In this document: positions 60,796 through 64,000 of the stretch, piece by piece
How positions within the stretch are numbered: position 1 is the stretch's first letter
How the letters are laid out: each line of letters begins with the position of its first letter
Assembly (NCBI GenBank): GCA_002359735.1
Contig: DENS01000003.1
Coordinates: forward strand, 54,980 to 118,979
Direction of reading: 5' to 3'
Length of the DNA: 64,000 nucleotides
Origin: Micavibrio sp. UBA2638
Lineage (GTDB): Bacteria > Pseudomonadota > Alphaproteobacteria > Micavibrionales > Micavibrionaceae
Notes under the pieces: generated by a model
What the model was told of the DNA's origin: nothing
Seen by the model: only the letters and a program-made list of their open reading frames with translations
Database searches by the model: none
Position numbers and translations under genes: made by a program

Positions 60796-60824
60796 TTGAC
60801 TTTTTTATGCGCGCGCGGTATAAA
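60796..60824 (+). promoter_or_regulatory. Strong candidate promoter for the 60849 gene
   Basis: TTGACT (60796-60801) and TATAAA (60819-60824) are exactly 17 bp apart, giving a start about 18 bases before the ATG. Confidence 0.6.
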
Positions 60825-60848
60825 ATAGGGACTTTATTTAAAGGGATT

Positions 60849-61334
60849 ATGAAAATGGCATTTGCGAAAACGATGAAAGATAAACTGACCTCTGCCACTT
60901 TGGCAATTGGCCTGACTTTTGGAGGCGCCGCCGCCGCTATCGCGGATGAGACCGGCCATAATAATCCTGACGGTAGCGGCATCATTGCCGCGCAGCAACA
61001 GGAGATGCCAGCCCCTGCAACGGCTTCATGTGAATCCATCACATCAGATGAGGCCCTGGAGCGTTCTGCCGGAAAAATCGTTCTGCATTATGGCGAAGGA
61101 TACAGCCAATCCGACATAGAATCTCTAGAAAGAGTAATCGAAAATATGGTGGACATTGAAGTCGAGCTTTATGCAGGCGGACAGGACAACAGTATTGAAT
61201 TTTATTTCTTCCAAAACAAAATCCCAAAAGTGTTCACATTCGAAAACTCAACACAAATTGCCATTCTGGCCGAAGCATTTGCCAAGAAATACAATCTTGG
61301 TCGTTATGCGCAAGCCAGCAATGATCTAGGCTAG
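60849..61334 (+). CDS. Hypothetical exported protein
   Basis: 161 residues from the ATG at 60849, AAGGG upstream. A signal sequence (LTSATLAIGLTFGGAAAAIA then cut before DETGH) precedes a flexible linker (NPDGSGIIAAQQQEMPAPATA) and a folded C-terminal domain of about 100 residues (SDEALERSAGKIVLHYGEGYSQ, VIENMVDIEVELYAGG, IEFYFFQNKIPKVFTF). One Cys near the start of the domain. A good promoter precedes it and it stands alone. No family recognised. Confidence 0.7.
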   Translation: MKMAFAKTMKDKLTSATLAIGLTFGGAAAAIADETGHNNPDGSGIIAAQQQEMPAPATASCESITSDEALERSAGKIVLHYGEGYSQSDIESLERVIENMVDIEVELYAGGQDNSIEFYFFQNKIPKVFTFENSTQIAILAEAFAKKYNLGRYAQASNDLG

Positions 61335-61342
61335 TTTCTTAG

Positions 61343-62209
61343 TTACATATTTAGCGGCATGGCCACAATGCCAGACAGTTCATGATCTTCACCCATGCCG
61401 TCTTTCAAGGACAATGCCTGTGCCTCTGCCTCTATTTCCAAACGGTATACGGTATCTTGCAGCAATTTAAAATTGTCCCGCGTGATATTATGCCTGTCAA
61501 ATTCAATACCTTGAGTTTCTTCGATATGGATGGCGGCGGCTTCGTATTGATCATCAAGAAATCTATTTTTTTCAACCGGCAACATCTCATTAAAGGCTTC
61601 AATATCAGGGTTGGTGTCCAATATGTCTTTGATCTCCCGTCTTTTTTCGACAGTAATATCTTTCCTCTCCTTAAGAACAACCAATGCATCCTGGGCGGTG
61701 CCTTTTCGCTGCGCGGCCGGCATGGCAAAAAATTCATCGGCCGTGATACCGCTTTCTTTCATCACGGTCTGAAGCGCTTCATTTTCTTTATCTGTCAATT
61801 CACTGCTATCGGACGCCGACCATAATGCACTCTCAGGATCATCCAGAACGGTTTGCAACAGATTAATCTGCTCCGTCATGTCCGCAATCTTTGCATCCAT
61901 ATCCCGCAGCACCTGCTGCATCATCGCCTGCATATATAATGAGCGTGACTTTTCGGCATCTTTTTCCGATTGTGAGGCCACAGAACCAAATTTAGCCGCC
62001 AGGCGCATCCCGGCATTGGCGATTGAGCTGTTGCCGCTCTGGTCACCATCCATGATGGCCCCGTGCAACGCATGCAGCATTTCATGATCGTGGTTGGCAA
62101 CCGACCCCGCAAACGCATTCCCCGATGCATTCACGTCTGCATCTGGTACGGCCGGTTGTTCCAATGGTGTGCGGCTATTGATCGCCGCGCTAAAATTCAT
62201 TTTTAACAT
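61343..62209 (-). CDS. Hypothetical coiled-coil-rich protein
   Basis: 288 residues, acidic, no signal peptide or membrane helix. The first 55 residues look disordered (NSRTPLEQPAVPDADVNASGN). A long helical part follows with heptad-like spacing (LYMQAMMQQVLRDMDAKIADMTEQINLLQTVL), then further helices (ELTDKENEALQTVMKESGITADEFFAMP, and so on). Similar layouts occur in secreted or flagellar-type structural and effector proteins, but there is no direct evidence here. Convergent with the 60849 gene; 278 bp of AT-rich DNA lies upstream. Confidence 0.65.
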   Translation of the reverse strand: MLKMNFSAAINSRTPLEQPAVPDADVNASGNAFAGSVANHDHEMLHALHGAIMDGDQSGNSSIANAGMRLAAKFGSVASQSEKDAEKSRSLYMQAMMQQVLRDMDAKIADMTEQINLLQTVLDDPESALWSASDSSELTDKENEALQTVMKESGITADEFFAMPAAQRKGTAQDALVVLKERKDITVEKRREIKDILDTNPDIEAFNEMLPVEKNRFLDDQYEAAAIHIEETQGIEFDRHNITRDNFKLLQDTVYRLEIEAEAQALSLKDGMGEDHELSGIVAMPLNM

Positions 62210-62487
62210 TTTTATTCCCTACACACGCACCCAGTGTATGGAATAAAATTAAAAATATTATGAAAAATATATACAATTTAATACAAATTTCATTTAACTT
62301 TTATATATTCATAAATTATTGATAATTATAGACAATTACAGGTTGTACGCAGCGGCAAATTGTGTCGCCCTATCCCTTAGTATATGTGCGGATTTGATAA
62401 AAAATAGACGGTAAAATGCCGCTAGCCGCGACACTCTTTTTTACCAAAATAGAAAGTTTATTCCCGCCAATGAACCTTAAAAAAAAT
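62210..62487. other. AT-rich intergenic region
   Basis: 278 bp, strongly A/T-rich on the side of the coiled-coil gene, whose promoter it must hold. GGTAAAA (62410-62416) and TTTTACC (62439-62445) form an inverted repeat with a 22-base loop downstream of the rRNA methyltransferase gene; it is not a clear terminator. No coding sequence seen. Confidence 0.5.
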
Positions 62488-63774
62488 TTATTGGCGGCGC
62501 AAAATAGCGGTAAAAAAGCCGTCGGTATTATGGCGATGCGGCGTTAAACGCATATAAGGTGATCCAATGCCCAGATCAGGATCGACCGGCACAACCCCAA
62601 ATTCGGGATGCGTGGCCAAAAACGCGGCGATACGGTCTTCATTTTCGGCCGGCAATAACGAACATGTGGCATAAACAAGATGCCCGCCCGGCTTAACCGC
62701 CGCGCAGGCGCGTTCCAATATGTCAGATTGTATGGCCGTCAATTCACCCAGATCTGGCCCATAATTTTTCCAGCGCATATCCGGATTGCGGCGCCACGTT
62801 CCCGAACCACTGCATGGAACATCCAGCAACACGACATCAAATTTTTCTTTTTGCCGCCGTAACCATTTGCGGTTTCTTTCATCTTCCAGACTGCGGACCT
62901 CGACAATATCGGCAATGCCGGCCTTTTTATAACGGCGGCGCCCTTTGTCCAGACGGGACGAATCATTATCCATCGCAACAATGCGACCCTTGCGTTGCAT
63001 GGCACTGGCCAGCGCCAATGTCTTGCCGCCACCGCCGGCGCAAAAATCAAGAACCTGCATACCGGGGCGCGCGGCGCATAAATGCGCAATCATTTGCGAT
63101 CCCTCATCCTGTATCTCAACCCACCCTTTGTTAAAGGCTTTGGTTTTTGACAGATAGGCTTTGTTCACACAGCGTAATCCATGGGGGCTCAATGGCGTGC
63201 GGGTGGTTTCCACCCCGTCCTTGGCCAATGCGGCTGCGGCCTTTTCAAGATCACAAGTAAAGGTATTCACGCGTAAATCCAGCGTGGCCGCGTGCATCAT
63301 GGCCTCCATCTCCACCTGGAAATCATCCCCGAAATAGGCACTTAATACATCGGTATAGTCTGGCGGGCATTCGCATAACACCGGCAAGGGCATATCTTTA
63401 TGTGCAATGCCGTCATGGCTGGTTAAGGTATTGATCAGGGCCAATTCCTCGTCATTCAGGCGGTCCGGCGCGTGCTCAGACCCATCATATAAATCTTTAA
63501 ACCGGGCGAGCGAATTTTTACGAACCAGCGCCAGATAGCATATCACGCGGTTACGGGCACAATCACGCACATTGAGGTGCTGGCACCACCACCCAAGGCG
63601 GGCATGGTGACGCATCATGTCATAGGCATATTCGGCAATGAATGCGCGGTCCTTCGATCCGATATAACGGCGCGGACGCATATAATCGCCAACGGCTGAA
63701 TCCATCGGAACGCGCGCATCGGCAATGCGGTCCATAATTTCGGTAACGGCTTCTATACGGGCTTGTGGCTTCAT
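62488..63774 (-). CDS. RsmB/NOP-family rRNA cytosine-C5 methyltransferase
   Basis: 428 residues from the ATG at 63774 (another ATG at 63804 adds ten residues and has no ribosome site). SAM motif VLDFCAGGGGKTLALA; catalytic motif IV DVPCSGSGTWRRNPD and motif VI YATCSLLPAEN, each with its Cys, the arrangement of 16S rRNA m5C methyltransferases. An N-terminal RNA-binding domain precedes them (DYMRPRRYIGSKDRAFIAEYAYDM). It lacks the full NusB-like domain of E. coli RsmB, so the exact target base is open. Confidence 0.92.
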   Translation of the reverse strand: MKPQARIEAVTEIMDRIADARVPMDSAVGDYMRPRRYIGSKDRAFIAEYAYDMMRHHARLGWWCQHLNVRDCARNRVICYLALVRKNSLARFKDLYDGSEHAPDRLNDEELALINTLTSHDGIAHKDMPLPVLCECPPDYTDVLSAYFGDDFQVEMEAMMHAATLDLRVNTFTCDLEKAAAALAKDGVETTRTPLSPHGLRCVNKAYLSKTKAFNKGWVEIQDEGSQMIAHLCAARPGMQVLDFCAGGGGKTLALASAMQRKGRIVAMDNDSSRLDKGRRRYKKAGIADIVEVRSLEDERNRKWLRRQKEKFDVVLLDVPCSGSGTWRRNPDMRWKNYGPDLGELTAIQSDILERACAAVKPGGHLVYATCSLLPAENEDRIAAFLATHPEFGVVPVDPDLGIGSPYMRLTPHRHNTDGFFTAILRRQ

Positions 63775-63887
63775 GCGCTTATCAATAACGCAAACCGGCG
63801 CCATTGAATAGAAAATAATGACACCGGCGCCTTTTTGGCAGCGTTTTGATGCCTATTGGGCTGTTTTGCCTGCTTCTGGATATGTAT

Positions 63888-64000
63888 TTATGCGATTTTC
63901 TTCAGCTCCACCAGGAAGACTGACATTTTATCCAGCAAAGACTGCACCTGATCAACCGTTGGGCCGGATAGATCCTGCGTCGCGGTTTTAACCGACCCGG
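63888..64000 (-). CDS. C-terminal end of an unidentified protein (5' end outside window)
   Basis: Only the last 37 residues are visible, reading SVKTATQDLSGPTVDQVQSL, then LDKMSVFLVELKKIA and a stop at 63888. It is amphipathic and helical and contains no motif. Frame is open to the right edge. Function cannot be judged. Confidence 0.45.
   Translation of the reverse strand, partial: GSVKTATQDLSGPTVDQVQSLLDKMSVFLVELKKIA

Noticed and set aside
1..64000. tRNA, rRNA, CRISPR, transposase, integrase, prophage
   Set aside because: Looked through intergenic regions on both strands for TpsiC-like words, repeat-spacer periodicity and recognisable mobile-element proteins; none found by eye.

Overview
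The window looks like chromosomal DNA of a Gram-negative alphaproteobacterium of moderate GC content. Support comes from gene order (rpsF-rpsR-rplI-dnaB-alr; fabG/acpP/fabF/mltG on one strand; thrC followed by an M16 peptidase and a GNAT), an Mla-type lipid transporter pair, PBP1A, and a protein ending in an outer-membrane beta-barrel signal. I cannot name the species; a Micavibrio- or Rhodospirillales-like lineage is only a guess. I see no rRNA, tRNA, CRISPR array, transposase, integrase or prophage.

Layout. 1-6.8 kb: the end of a HAD phosphatase, a beta-keto acid cleavage enzyme/SDR operon, a gamma-carbonic anhydrase, an M20 amidohydrolase and a flavoprotein. 6.9-8.5 kb: an operon of a DCC thioredoxin-like protein, an unknown protein and an HTTM membrane protein. 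8.6-14.1 kb: histidine degradation, with hutI-hutH-hutU on the minus strand and hutG converging on them. 14.2-18.8 kb: small unknown genes, a CPBP-like membrane protein, and pdxS and pdxT (PLP synthase) separated by three unrelated genes. 19-26.3 kb: M32 carboxypeptidase, threonine synthase, M16 peptidase, a GNAT, two tandem paralogous membrane proteins and YqgE. 26.4-32.2 kb: a stand-alone DsbD-type periplasmic domain, an asparagine synthase/glycosyltransferase pair, Dps and an orphan DNA methyltransferase. 32.2-39.1 kb: the fatty-acid cluster (fabD, fabG, acpP, fabF) with mltG, a HAD phosphatase and a DUF3429 protein, broken by two small plus-strand genes. 39.4-48.7 kb: rpsF-rpsR-rplI, dnaB, alr, a VanX-like peptidase, mlaE-mlaF and mrcA. 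48.8-53.1 kb: a frameshifted small gene, a pseudouridine synthase, a DUF606 transporter, palindromic repeats, an AT-rich membrane gene coupled to guaA, and guaA. 53.2-60.1 kb: metF, a nitrilase-family amidase/GNAT pair, a fatty-acid desaturase with an abnormal start, and metE. 60.1-64 kb: small exported or unknown proteins, an RsmB-type rRNA methyltransferase and the C-terminus of one more gene.

How the genes work together. Most are housekeeping: histidine to glutamate (hut), PLP synthesis (pdxS/pdxT), threonine and methionine synthesis (thrC, metF, metE), GMP (guaA), fatty acids, peptidoglycan (alr, mrcA, mltG, a D-Ala-D-Ala peptidase relative) and envelope lipid transport (mlaEF). The PLP made by PdxST would serve ThrC and Alr here. 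MetF makes the methyl-THF used by MetE.

No complete, clearly new multi-gene system stands out. The best candidates for new biology are the small or lineage-specific genes: the tandem two-TM/two-Cys paralogs (24.6-25.7 kb), the frameshifted His/Gly/Cys-rich small protein (48.9 kb), the AT-rich guaA-coupled gene beside a palindrome cluster (50.7-51.5 kb), a 47-residue membrane sORF (14.7 kb), the orphan methyltransferase behind mltG, and a motif shared by two promoter regions (22.2 and 54.2 kb).
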